Below, piece after piece: positions 13,801 to 21,782 of a stretch of 64,000 nt of DNA (its first letter is position 1; every line of letters begins with the position of its first letter). The DNA lies in contig OZ038526.1 of NCBI GenBank assembly GCA_964036665.1, positions 14,384,001 through 14,448,000 on the forward strand, in the 5' to 3' direction. Both the position numbers and the translations under genes were made by a program. The notes beneath the pieces were generated by a model. That model did not search any database, was not told the origin of the DNA, and saw nothing but the letters and a program-made list of their open reading frames with translations. Source of the stretch: Gordius sp. MW1. Lineage: Eukaryota > Nematomorpha > Gordioida > Gordea > Gordiidae.

Positions 13801-15424
13801 ACTCTAAAATTTTAATTTCTCTCAATCTAAAACTTCCCCTCGTGCAAAAATTCTTATCGAGATTCTAACAAGGACATAATGCTAAGAATATTTACTGACT
13901 TTTAAAGATTATTTCAGATTCCTTTCGAAAGAATATGAAAAATAATATTTTTTTCGACCTCAAAATTTTTTCAATTCATTCGTTCAACCATATCGCCCCC
14001 ATGAAAGGTTTCGATATAAGAGGTGAATTTTGTAAAAAAAAAAATTTGATCAGTCATCAAAAATTATTAACTTTAAATCACGATCGCATAGAGCTTGTTT
14101 CACAAAAACTAGAGACACGCTTAGAAAGCGATATTGAAACAATCTAAACGCAACACGAAAATCTTAATTTCTCTCAATCTCAAACTTCGCCTCGTGATAA
14201 AATTCTTATCGAGATTCTAACAAGGACATAATGCTAAGAATATTTACTGACTTTTAAAGATTTTTTCAGATTCCTTTCGAAAGAATATGAAAAATAATAT
14301 TTTTTTCGACCTCAAAATTTTTTCAATTTATTTGTTCAACCATATCGCCCCCATGAAAGGTTTCGATATAAGAGGTTAATTTTGTAAAAAAAAAAATTTT
14401 GATCAGTCATCAAAAATTATTAACTTTAAATCACGATCGCAAAAAATTCTTATCGAGATTCTAACAAGGACATAATGCTAAGAATATTTACTGACTTTTA
14501 AAGATTTTTTCAGATTCCTATTGAAAGAATATGAGAAATAATATTTTTTTCGACCTCAAAATTTTTTCAATTTATTCGTTCAACCATATCGCCCCCATGA
14601 AAGTTTTCGATATCAGAGGTGAATTCCGTAAAAAAAAATTTTTTGATCAGCCATCAAAAATTATTAACTTTAAATCACGATCGCATAGAGCTTGTTTCAC
14701 AACGCTTAGAAAGCGATATTGAAACAATCTAAACGCAACATGAAAATCTTAATTTCTCTCAATCTCAAACTTCGCCTCGTGATAAAATTCTTATCGAGAT
14801 TCTAACAAGGACATAATGCTAAGAATATTTACTGACTTTTAAAGATTATTTCAGATTCCTTTCGAAAGAATATGAAAAATAATATTTTTTCGACCTCAAA
14901 ATTTTTTCAATTCATTCGTTCAACCATATCGCCCCCATGAAAGTTTTCGATATAAGGGGTGAATTTTGTAAAAAAAAAAAATTTGATCAGTCGTCAAAAA
15001 TTATTAACTTTAAATCACGATCGCATAGAGCTTGTTTCACAAAAACTCGCTTAGAAAGCGATATTCAAACAATCTAAACGCAACACGAAAATCTTAATTT
15101 CTCTCAATCTCAAACTTCGCCTCGTGATAAAATTCTTATCGAGATTCTAACAAGGACATAATGCTAAGAATATTTACTGACTTTTAAAGATTTTTTGAGA
15201 TTCCTTTCGAAAGAATATGAAAAATAATATTTTTTTCGACCTCAAAATTTTTTCAATTTATTTGTTCAACCATATCGCCCCCATGAAAGGTTTCGATATA
15301 AGAGGTTAATTTTGTAAAAAAAAAAATTTTGATCAGTCATCAAAAATTATTAACTTTAAATCACGATCGCATAGAGCTTGTTTCACAAAAACTAGAGACA
15401 CGCTTAGAAAGCGATATTGAAAAA

Positions 15425-15545
15425 TACGCCCTTCGGGCGTAACTGGGGGCTTCGCCCCCAGACCCCCTTGGGGGCTTCGCCCCCACCCCAAACCCCCGTT
15501 GGGGGCTATGCCCCCAAACCCCCATCTCCTGGGGGCTCCGCCCCC
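15425..15545. repeat. GC-rich hairpin cluster
   Basis: The insert opens with a perfect hairpin, TACGCCC-TTC-GGGCGTA (15425-15441). Four copies of GGGGGC-NNN-GCCCCC follow at 15445-15459, 15470-15484, 15501-15515 and 15531-15545, with loops TTC, TTC, TAT and TCC. They are linked by AGACCCCC or AAACCCCC spacers at 25-31 bp spacing. The varied loops with intact stems suggest the stems are kept by selection or by the copying mechanism. The composition is in sharp contrast to the AT-rich surroundings. Confidence 0.85.
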
Positions 15546-15559
15546 AGACCCCCGGAGAA

Positions 15560-15594
15560 GGGGGAGAAGGGAAGGGGGGGGAAGGGAAGAGGGG
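15560..15594 (+). other. Potential G-quadruplex tract
   Basis: Purine-only stretch with five G runs of 5, 3, 8, 3 and 4 bases separated by 2-4 base A/G linkers. It satisfies the usual G3+N1-7 pattern for an intramolecular G-quadruplex. It directly follows the GC hairpin cluster, so the left end of the insert is dense in DNA secondary-structure potential. Confidence 0.65.
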
Positions 15595-15629
15595 ACGACT
15601 CATCTATTCTACGTATAAATGTAGCTTAT

Positions 15630-15648
15630 TTGCTATGCAATTTATGGG
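15630..15648 (+). repeat. Left 19-bp inverted repeat of the insert
   Basis: TTGCTATGCAATTTATGGG. It is the exact reverse complement of 18800-18818 near the right edge of the insert. The right arm lies within 2 bases of the satellite boundary, but the left arm lies about 207 bases inside the left boundary. The arms may therefore mark the ends of an element that is smaller than the whole insert. Confidence 0.7.
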
Positions 15649-15936
15649 CGAGAAAGGTGAGAAGGGGCAAGAATGCCTATAGGGGGTATTAAAGGCAAAA
15701 GAATTGGACTGACGGGCATAGGTAGGTATCAATGTTAGCCAAAAAAACGTAAAATTTTATTTTGATTTACAATTTGACGAAGCGGGAAAATATAAATGAG
15801 TTAAGTGTATAAATGTCGGCTGGATAAAGTATATAAATATCATCTTTATTTTTTATTTTTTAATAAATGAAATTAGGTTAAACATTTTAGGTTAGGAGGG
15901 TGAAGGGGCTAAAATGTAACTCTTGGAGGAAGCTTT

Positions 15937-16052
15937 ATTGAAATTTTTTGTCATTTAGTGGGGGGGGGACTAGTTTTGCCTGGGTTTTGCTTGGTCGACC
16001 TTTAGTTCAAATAAGAAAACCCCCCTAAATGACGAAAACAAAATTTTTCAAT
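15937..16052. repeat. Imperfect inverted repeat (~32 bp arms)
   Basis: The left arm 15937-15968 reads ATTGAAATTTTTTGTC, ATTTAG, then a G-run. The right arm 16020-16052 is a C-run, then CTAAATGACGAAAAC and AAAATTTTTCAAT. The arms are reverse complements with a few mismatches and are separated by about 50 bases. This could be a small fold-back element or the inner part of a terminal-inverted-repeat element. Confidence 0.55.
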
Positions 16053-16328
16053 GAAAAAACCCGTAAAAATTAAAAATTGTAGGTTTGGCCCCCCCCCCCC
16101 CCTGATTGAAATTTTAAACGTTTCGCCTCCCCCCCAAACCAAAACCTGGCTACGTCCATGTCCCTGTCTGATCAATTAAATTTCATTTTTGATAAACATA
16201 TTTTTACGATAAAATGTTTTTTAAAAGTGTACTGAATTATAGAGTTAGACGTCATTTATAATAGGTTCATATGGAAAACATAAAATTATACAAAGACATT
16301 TGGAATATATTAAAAATGTATTTAAAAA

Positions 16329-16390
16329 GGAGAGATTAATGTTTATTACATGAAAGATTAAATTATTGAAGGAGAGATTAATGTTTATTA
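16329..16390 (+). repeat. Short direct repeat
   Basis: GGAGAGATTAATGTTTATTA occurs at 16329-16348 and again at 16371-16390, a 42-base offset. It is a local tandem duplication inside the AT-rich part of the insert. Confidence 0.75.
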
Positions 16391-16687
16391 AATGATAAAA
16401 GAGGCGTTAAATAACAGAGATTAGATAAGGTATATACATAAGAAGTGGGGTCAGCATAAGGAGGCTGGATTATTACCAAAAGTTCCGAGAAGATTGAATA
16501 CATTAAAATATAAAGCTAGAAAAAATGCAACCATTTCATTTTTAAGTTAAACTGTTTGAACCAAAACAAAATCTAGTGGAACGTTATTGTAAGTAAAGGA
16601 AACCTTTAAATTAGTATGCCCTAATTCGCAGTTAATTAAATTAAAGATTAATTTTCTAATTTAAAAGATTTAAAAATAAATAGCCCT

Positions 16688-16703
16688 ATAAATTGCATAG
16701 CAA
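16688..16703 (-). repeat. Internal third copy of the end repeat
   Basis: ATAAATTGCATAGCAA, identical to 16 of the 19 bases of the right inverted repeat at 18800-18818 and in the same orientation; CCCT precedes it in place of CCC. With the left arm at 15630-15648 it delimits a ~1.07 kb interval bounded by inverted repeats inside the larger insert, which suggests nesting or a second, shorter element of the same kind. Confidence 0.6.
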
Positions 16704-17076
16704 TAAACAGCTGACTTGGCGCTCTAAGTGTATTTGCCTGAAGTGAGGGGGAATAGAAGAGTAACTACCTCCTTCCCCCCCCCCTTTCACTCCGTTAAAA
16801 CTAAACGCGCACACTATCCCCCCTTTCCCTCCGTTAATTTGCCAAAAGCATATAAAAATCAATAATAATAAAAAGGGGTTGAGGGATGATCTCCTCCACT
16901 CCCGCCCCCTAATAATACCAACTCAGCGGTGGAAGGGTAAGATAGGGAGGGGTAGGGGTTTAACGTATAATCAATATAAAAATAAAAAACTCGCTACGTA
17001 ATTCAGAGGTAATTTTTATTTAGTATGGTTAGTAATAATGGAAAACTTTGTTAAAAATAGTAATTAATTTAGGCGT

Positions 17077-17640
17077 CCTGTTACGTCTGCGCATCTAAAA
17101 ATGGCACAATTACCAGCGATATGCAATAGCTCCGCTATTGCCTGTTACGAACGCGCATCTAAAACTGATAAAATTTAAAAACTTACTTTTGGTTAAGGTA
17201 AAATGTTATTAAATTGGGATCATTCCTATTGTAGCTTATAATAAAAAATTGCATAGAAATTATTAAAAATTTTTACATAGAAATTAATGGGAAATAATAA
17301 TAAAAATTAAAAAAATCCTTACGACGAAACTATCAGCGACATGCAATAGCTCCGCTATTGCCTGTTACGACCGCGCATCTAAAACTGTCGCAGGTATCAT
17401 AAAGATATATCAAAAAATTTAATTGGGATAATTCCTATTGTAGCTTATAATAAAAAATTGCATAGAAATTATTAAAAATTTTTACATAGAAATTAATGGG
17501 AAATAATAATAAAAATTAAAAAAATCCTTACGACGAAACTATCAGCGACATGCAATAGCTCCGCTATTGCCTGTTACGACCGCGCATCTAAAACTGTCAC
17601 AGGTATCATAAAGATATATCAAAAAATTTACATGTGCTAA
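17077..17640 (+). repeat. ~210-220 bp tandem repeat (about 2.5 copies)
   Basis: The motif TGCAATAGCTCCGCTATTGC plus CTGTTACGA and CGCGCATCTAAAACTG recurs with start offsets of 220 and then 209 bases (CAGCGA landmarks near 17114, 17334 and 17543). Each unit carries a perfect hairpin, GCAATAGC-TCC-GCTATTGC, and an AT-rich part containing TGTAGCTTATAATAAAAAA. TGTAGCTTAT is also found beside the left inverted repeat at about 15620, so this array and the element ends may share an origin. Confidence 0.85.
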
Positions 17641-18658
17641 ATTGTTCCATTGGTCAGTACCAAAAGACAATCTATTAATACATAAGAGTCAAAAAAACGC
17701 AAAAAAATTTTCAATTCACACTTTGGCCAATGGTCATTTTTTCCATTGGTCACTACCAGCAGATACTCTATAAGTCAATGTTAGCGAAAAAAAGGAGAAA
17801 AAAAAATTTCACTTCACACTTTGGCCAACGGTCATTTTTTTACAGTGGTCAGTAGCAGCGGACGGCCAAAAAGTCATAATAGCAATGGTAGTAACAGGAA
17901 CAATCATAATAGTCGAAAAAAAACGAAAAAATAAACTTGGATTCACATTTTGGCCAATGGTCATTTTTTCATCGGTCAGCAGCCAGTACACGTTAAAAGT
18001 CGATATAAATACATAAGAGTCAAAACAATAATAAAAAAAAAATTTCGATTCACACTTTGGCCAATGGTCATTTTTTTGCATTAGTCAGCAGCCAGGACAC
18101 GGTAAAAGTGGATATAAATTCATAATAATCAAAAAAAAATGAAAAAAAAATTTTCGAATCACATATTGGCCAATGGTCATTTTTTTCATTGGTCAGCACC
18201 CAACGGAGGGCCAAAAAGTCATAATAGCATCGGTAGTAACAGGAACAATCATAATAATCAAAAAAAAACGAAAAAAAAAGTTTCGAATCACATTTTGGCC
18301 AATGGTCATTTTTTTCCATCGGTCAGCACCCAACGGACGGCCAAAAAGTCATAATAGCAATGGTAGTAACAGGAACAATCATAATAATCAAAAAAAAACG
18401 AAAAAATAAACTTGGATTCACATTTTGGCCAATGGTCATTTTTTTCCATCGGTCAGCACCCAACGGACGGCCAAAAAAGGCATAATAGCAATGGTAGTAA
18501 CAGGAACAATCATAATAATCAAAAAAAAACGAAAAAATAAACTTGGATTCACATTTTGGCCAATGGTCATTTTTTTCATTGGTCAGCACCCAACGGACGG
18601 CCAAAAAGTCATAATAACATTGGTAGTAACAGGAACAATCATAATAGTCAAAAAAAAA
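17641..18658. repeat. ~100-131 bp minisatellite, about 8 copies
   Basis: Repeats of a unit with TTGGCCAATGGTCATTTTTT, CATTGGTCAGCACCCAACGG, ACGGCCAAAAAGTCATAATA, GTAGTAACAGGAACAATCAT and an A-rich tail. GGCCAAYGGTCAT landmarks fall near 17724, 17822, 17952, 18058, 18168, 18296, 18426 and 18557. Spacing is irregular at 98-110 early and 128-131 later, so the last four units are the most recently amplified. Each unit holds an inverted pair CCAATGG...CCATTGG or a close variant of it. Long open frames on both strands here come from the repeat itself and are not genes. Confidence 0.88.
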
Positions 18659-18690
18659 CCCGGGATTCGAACCCAAAAACTGGTTAAATT
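18650..18690 (-). promoter_or_regulatory. tRNA-type B-box with T-run (possible SINE remnant)
   Basis: On the minus strand GGTTCGAATCC (18663-18673) matches the RNA polymerase III internal B-box consensus GGTTCGANTCC. It is flanked so as to form a T-arm-like stem (GGG-TTCGAAT-CCC), and nine T follow (18650-18658), which would serve as a polymerase III terminator. I could not find a matching A-box in the ~110 bases upstream on that strand, so a full tRNA is not present. It may be the 3' part of a tRNA-derived short interspersed element or a chance match. Confidence 0.35.
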
Positions 18691-18714
18691 AACAAAAATT
18701 AAAAGTAAACAAAA

Positions 18715-18772
18715 CAAGACACCGAATGCAAGACACCGAACAAGACAAGACACCGAATGCAAGACACCGAAT
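18715..18772 (+). repeat. Short tandem repeat, GACACCGAA
   Basis: GACACCGAA occurs four times (near 18718, 18732, 18749 and 18763) at 14-17 base spacing, mostly as CAAGACACCGAATG. It lies between the B-box and the right end of the insert. No function is apparent. Confidence 0.8.
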
Positions 18773-18799
18773 AGGGGGACAAACAAAATGGAAAGTGAT

Positions 18800-18818
18800 C
18801 CCATAAATTGCATAGCAA
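18800..18818 (-). repeat. Right 19-bp inverted repeat of the insert
   Basis: CCCATAAATTGCATAGCAA, the exact reverse complement of 15630-15648. Only two bases (TT) separate it from the resumption of satellite A, so this end of the insert probably coincides with a true element end. Confidence 0.7.
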
Positions 18819-18987
18819 TTAACAATCTAAACGCAACTCTAAAATTTTATCTCTCAATCTAAAACTTCCCCTTGTTTAAAAATTCTTATCGAGATTCTAA
18901 CAAGGACATAATGCTAAGAATATTTACTGACTTTTAAAGATTTTTTCAGATTCCTTTCGAAAGAATATGAAAAATAATATTTTTTTC

Positions 18988-21782
18988 GACCTCAAAGTTT
19001 TTTCAATTTATTCGTTCAACCATATCGCCCCCATGAAAGGTTTCGATATAAGAGGTGAATTTGTAAAAAAAAAAATTTGATCAGTCATCAAAAATTATAA
19101 CTTTAAATCACGATCGCATAGAGCTTGTGTCACAAAAATTAGAGACACGCTTAGAAAGCGATATTGAAACAATCTAAACGCAACTCAAAAATCGTAATTT
19201 CCCTCAATCTAAAACTTCCCCTCGTGCAAAAATTCTTATCGAGATTCTAACAAGGACATAATGCTAAGAATATTTACTGACTTTTAAAGATTTTTTCAGA
19301 TTCCTTTCGAAAGAATATGAAAAATAATATTTTTTTCGACGTCAAAATTTTTTCAATTTATTCGTTCAACCATATCGCCCCCATGAAAGGTTTCGATATA
19401 AGAAGTTAATTTTGTAAAAAAAAAATTTTGATCAGTCATCAAAAATTATTAACTTTAAATCACGATAGCATAGAGGTTGTTTCACAAAAACTAGAGACAC
19501 GCTTAGAAAGCGATATTGAAACTATCTAAACGCAACAAGAAAATCGTAATTTCCCTCAATCTAAAACTTCACCTCGTGTAAAAATTCTTATCGAGATTCT
19601 AACAAGGACATAATGCTAAGAATATTTACTGACTTTTAAAGATTTTTTCAGATTCCTTTCGAAAGAATATGAAAAATAATATTTTTTTCGACCTCAAAAT
19701 TTTTTCAATTTATTCGTTCAACCATATCGCCCCCATGAAAGTTTTCGATATCAGAGGTGAATTCCGTAAAAAAAAAATTTTGATCAGTCATCAAAAATTA
19801 TTAACTTTAATCACGATCGCATAGAGCTTGTTTCACAAAAACAATAGATCGCCCCCATGAAAGGTTTCGATATAAGAGGTGAATTTTGTTAAAAAAAAAA
19901 TTTTGATCAGTCATCAAAAATTATTAACTTTAAATCACGATCGCATAGAGCAGAGACACGCTTAGAAAGCGATATTGAAACAATCTAAACGCAACTCTAA
20001 AATTTTAATTTCTCTCAATCTAAAACTTCCCCTCGTGCAAAAATTCTTATCGAGATTCTAACAAGGACATAATGCTAAGAATATTTACTGACTTTTAAAG
20101 ATTATTTCAGATTCCTTTCGAAAGAATATGAAAAATAATATTTTTTTCGACCTCAAAATTTTTTCAATTCATTCGTTCAACCATATCGCCCCCATGAAAG
20201 GTTTCGATATAAGAGGTGAATTTTGTAAAAAAAAAAAATTTGATCAGTCATCAAAAATTATTAACTTTAAATCACGATCGCATAGAGCTTGTTTCACAAA
20301 AACTAGAGACACGCTTAGAAAGCGATATTGAAACAATCTAAACGCAACACGAAAATCTTAATTTCTCTCAATCTCAAACTTCGCCTCGTGATAAAATTCT
20401 TATCGAGATTCTAACAAGGACATAATGCTAAGAATATTTACTGACTTTTAAAGATTTTTTCAGATTCCTTTCGAAAGAATATGAAAAATAATATTTTTTT
20501 CGACCTCAAAATTTTTTCAATTTATTTGTTCAACCATATCGCCCCCATGAAAGGTTTCGATATAAGAGGTTAATTTTGTAAAAAAAAAAATTTTGATCAG
20601 TCATCAAAAATTATTAACTTTAAATCACGATCGCAAAAAATTCTTATCGAGATTCTAACAAGGACATAATGCTAAGAATATTTACTGACTTTTAAAGATT
20701 TTTTCAGATTCCTATTGAAAGAATATGAGAAATAATATTTTTTTCGACCTCAAAATTTTTTCAATTTATTCGTTCAACCATATCGCCCCCATGAAAGTTT
20801 TCGATATCAGAGGTGAATTCCGTAAAAAAAAATTTTTTGATCAGCCATCAAAAATTATTAACTTTAAATCACGATCGCATAGAGCTTGTTTCACAACGCT
20901 TAGAAAGCGATATTGAAACAATCTAAACGCAACATGAAAATCTTAATTTCTCTCAATCTCAAACTTCGCCTCGTGATAAAATTCTTATCGAGATTCTAAC
21001 AAGGACATAATGCTAAGAATATTTACTGACTTTTAAAGATTATTTCAGATTCCTTTCGAAAGAATATGAAAAATAATATTTTTTCGACCTCAAAATTTTT
21101 TCAATTCATTCGTTCAAATAAAATCGCCCCCATGAAAGTTTACGATATAAGGGGTGAATTTTGTAAAAAAAAAAATTTTGATCAGTCGTCAAAAATTATT
21201 AACTTTAAATCACGATCGCATAGAGCTTGTTTCACAAAAACTCGCTTAGAAAGCGATATTGAAACAATCTAAACGCAACACGAAAATCTTAATTTCTCTC
21301 AATCTCAAACTTCGCCTCGTGATAAAATTCTTATCGAGATTCTAACAAGGACATAATGCTAAGAATATTTACTGACTTTTAAAGATTTTTTGAGATTCCT
21401 TTCGAAAGAATATGAAAAATAATATTTTTTTCGACCTCAAAATTTTTTCAATTTATTTGTTCAACCATATCGCCCCCATGAAAGGTTTCGATATAAGAGG
21501 TTAATTTTGTAAAAAAAAAAATTTTGATCAGTCATCAAAAATTATTAACTTTAAATCACGATCGCATAGAGCTTGTTTCACAAAAACTAGAGACACGCTT
21601 AGAAAGCGATATTGAAACAATCTAAACGCAACTCTAAAATTTTATCTCTCAATCTAAAACTTCCCCTTGTTTAAAAATTCTTATCGAGATTCTAACAAGG
21701 ACATAATGCTAAGAATATTTACTGACTTTTAAAGATTTTTTCAGATTCCTTTCGAAAGAATATGAAAAATAATATTTTTTTC
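18988..21782 (+). repeat. Higher-order repeat copy 1 (2795 bp)
   Basis: Bounded by the rare monomer variant with GACCTCAAAGTTTTTTC (usual form CTCAAAATTTTTTC), which starts at 18988 and again at 21783. It contains the AATAG truncated unit (19843), a unit lacking TTGTTTCACAAAAACTAG (junction CATAGAGCAGAGACACGC near 19950), a unit joined at GATCGCAAAAAATTCTTATC (near 20630), and a unit joined at TTTCACAACGCTTAG (near 20890). The same order is seen at about 12.9-15.4 kb at an offset of 6193 bp, which includes the 3.4 kb insert. Confidence 0.85.

Larger units (their letters stand above)
1..15422 (+). repeat. Satellite A array, block 1 (~352 bp monomer)
   Basis: About 44 head-to-tail copies of a ~352 bp AT-rich monomer. 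Landmarks in order within each unit are GCTTAGAAAGCGATATTGAA, CTCAATCTAAAACTTC, TTATCGAGATTCTAACAAGG, GATTTTTTCAGATTCC, TTTCGAAAGAATATGAAAAA, ATATCGCCCCCATGAAAG, a run of 7-12 A followed by T, TTGATCAGTCATCAAAAATT and AAATCACGATCGCATAGAGC. Neighbouring units differ by scattered substitutions, homopolymer length and occasional internal deletions. No gene is visible on either strand. Open frames of about 70 codons starting at the ATG of the GAATATGAAAAA landmark occur in some units and are broken by stops in neighbours, so they are read as chance. The block starts before base 1 and ends where the 3.4 kb insert interrupts a monomer. Confidence 0.97.
15595..17076. other. AT-rich non-coding stretch of the insert
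   Basis: About 1.5 kb with no satellite similarity and no convincing gene. It contains homopolymer C and G runs (15959-15968, 16088-16102, 16776-16787), an imperfect inverted repeat (15937-16052), a short direct repeat near 16329 and 16371, and a short motif shared with the right end of the insert (16688-16703). The phrase CTGGCTACGTCC near 16146 after a C-run looks like the kind of sequence found at ends of short dispersed repeats, but I cannot assign a family. Otherwise I see nothing in it. Confidence 0.6.
15423..18820. mobile_element. 3.4 kb composite insert in satellite A
   Basis: Satellite sequence stops after GATATTGAAA and resumes at AACAATCTAAACGC. The intact site GATATTGAAACAATCTAAAC is present in equivalent copies near 21610 and 24650. 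Only AA could be a duplicated target, so a target-site duplication is at best 2 bp and may be absent. The insert has no satellite similarity and no credible coding frame. It contains hairpin-rich GC sequence, AT-rich sequence, two tandem repeat arrays, a tRNA-type B-box and a 19-bp inverted repeat near its ends. It could be a non-autonomous DNA transposon that carries or captured tandem repeats, nested elements, or a transposed patch of other heterochromatin. No family can be named from what is visible. Confidence 0.6.

Noticed and set aside
1-15422. CRISPR array
   Set aside because: The repeat is ~352 bp without short repeats separated by unique spacers; the organisation is that of eukaryotic satellite DNA.
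15361-15692. Overlapping open frames on both strands across the GC-rich hairpin cluster
   Set aside because: Both are proline/glycine-rich translations of GC repeats, they start in satellite sequence and overlap each other fully. This is low-complexity coding by chance.
18640-18700. Intact tRNA gene on the minus strand
   Set aside because: Only the B-box/T-arm portion is recognisable; no A-box, anticodon arm or acceptor stem could be placed.
15423-18820. Insert as a piggyBac- or mariner-type element, based on TTAA at the right edge (18819-18822) or a TA target
   Set aside because: The left edge reads GAAAAATACG, with no TTAA and no matching TA duplication, and there is no transposase frame.
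15423-18820. Insert as a retrovirus-like or Polinton-like element
   Set aside because: No long direct repeats at the ends, no recognisable element proteins and no long inverted repeats; only the 19-bp inverted repeat is present.
17809-18862. Several open frames of 70-145 codons on both strands of the minisatellite
   Set aside because: They follow the ~130 bp repeat unit, overlap on opposite strands and translate to repeated low-complexity peptides. None resembles a known protein.
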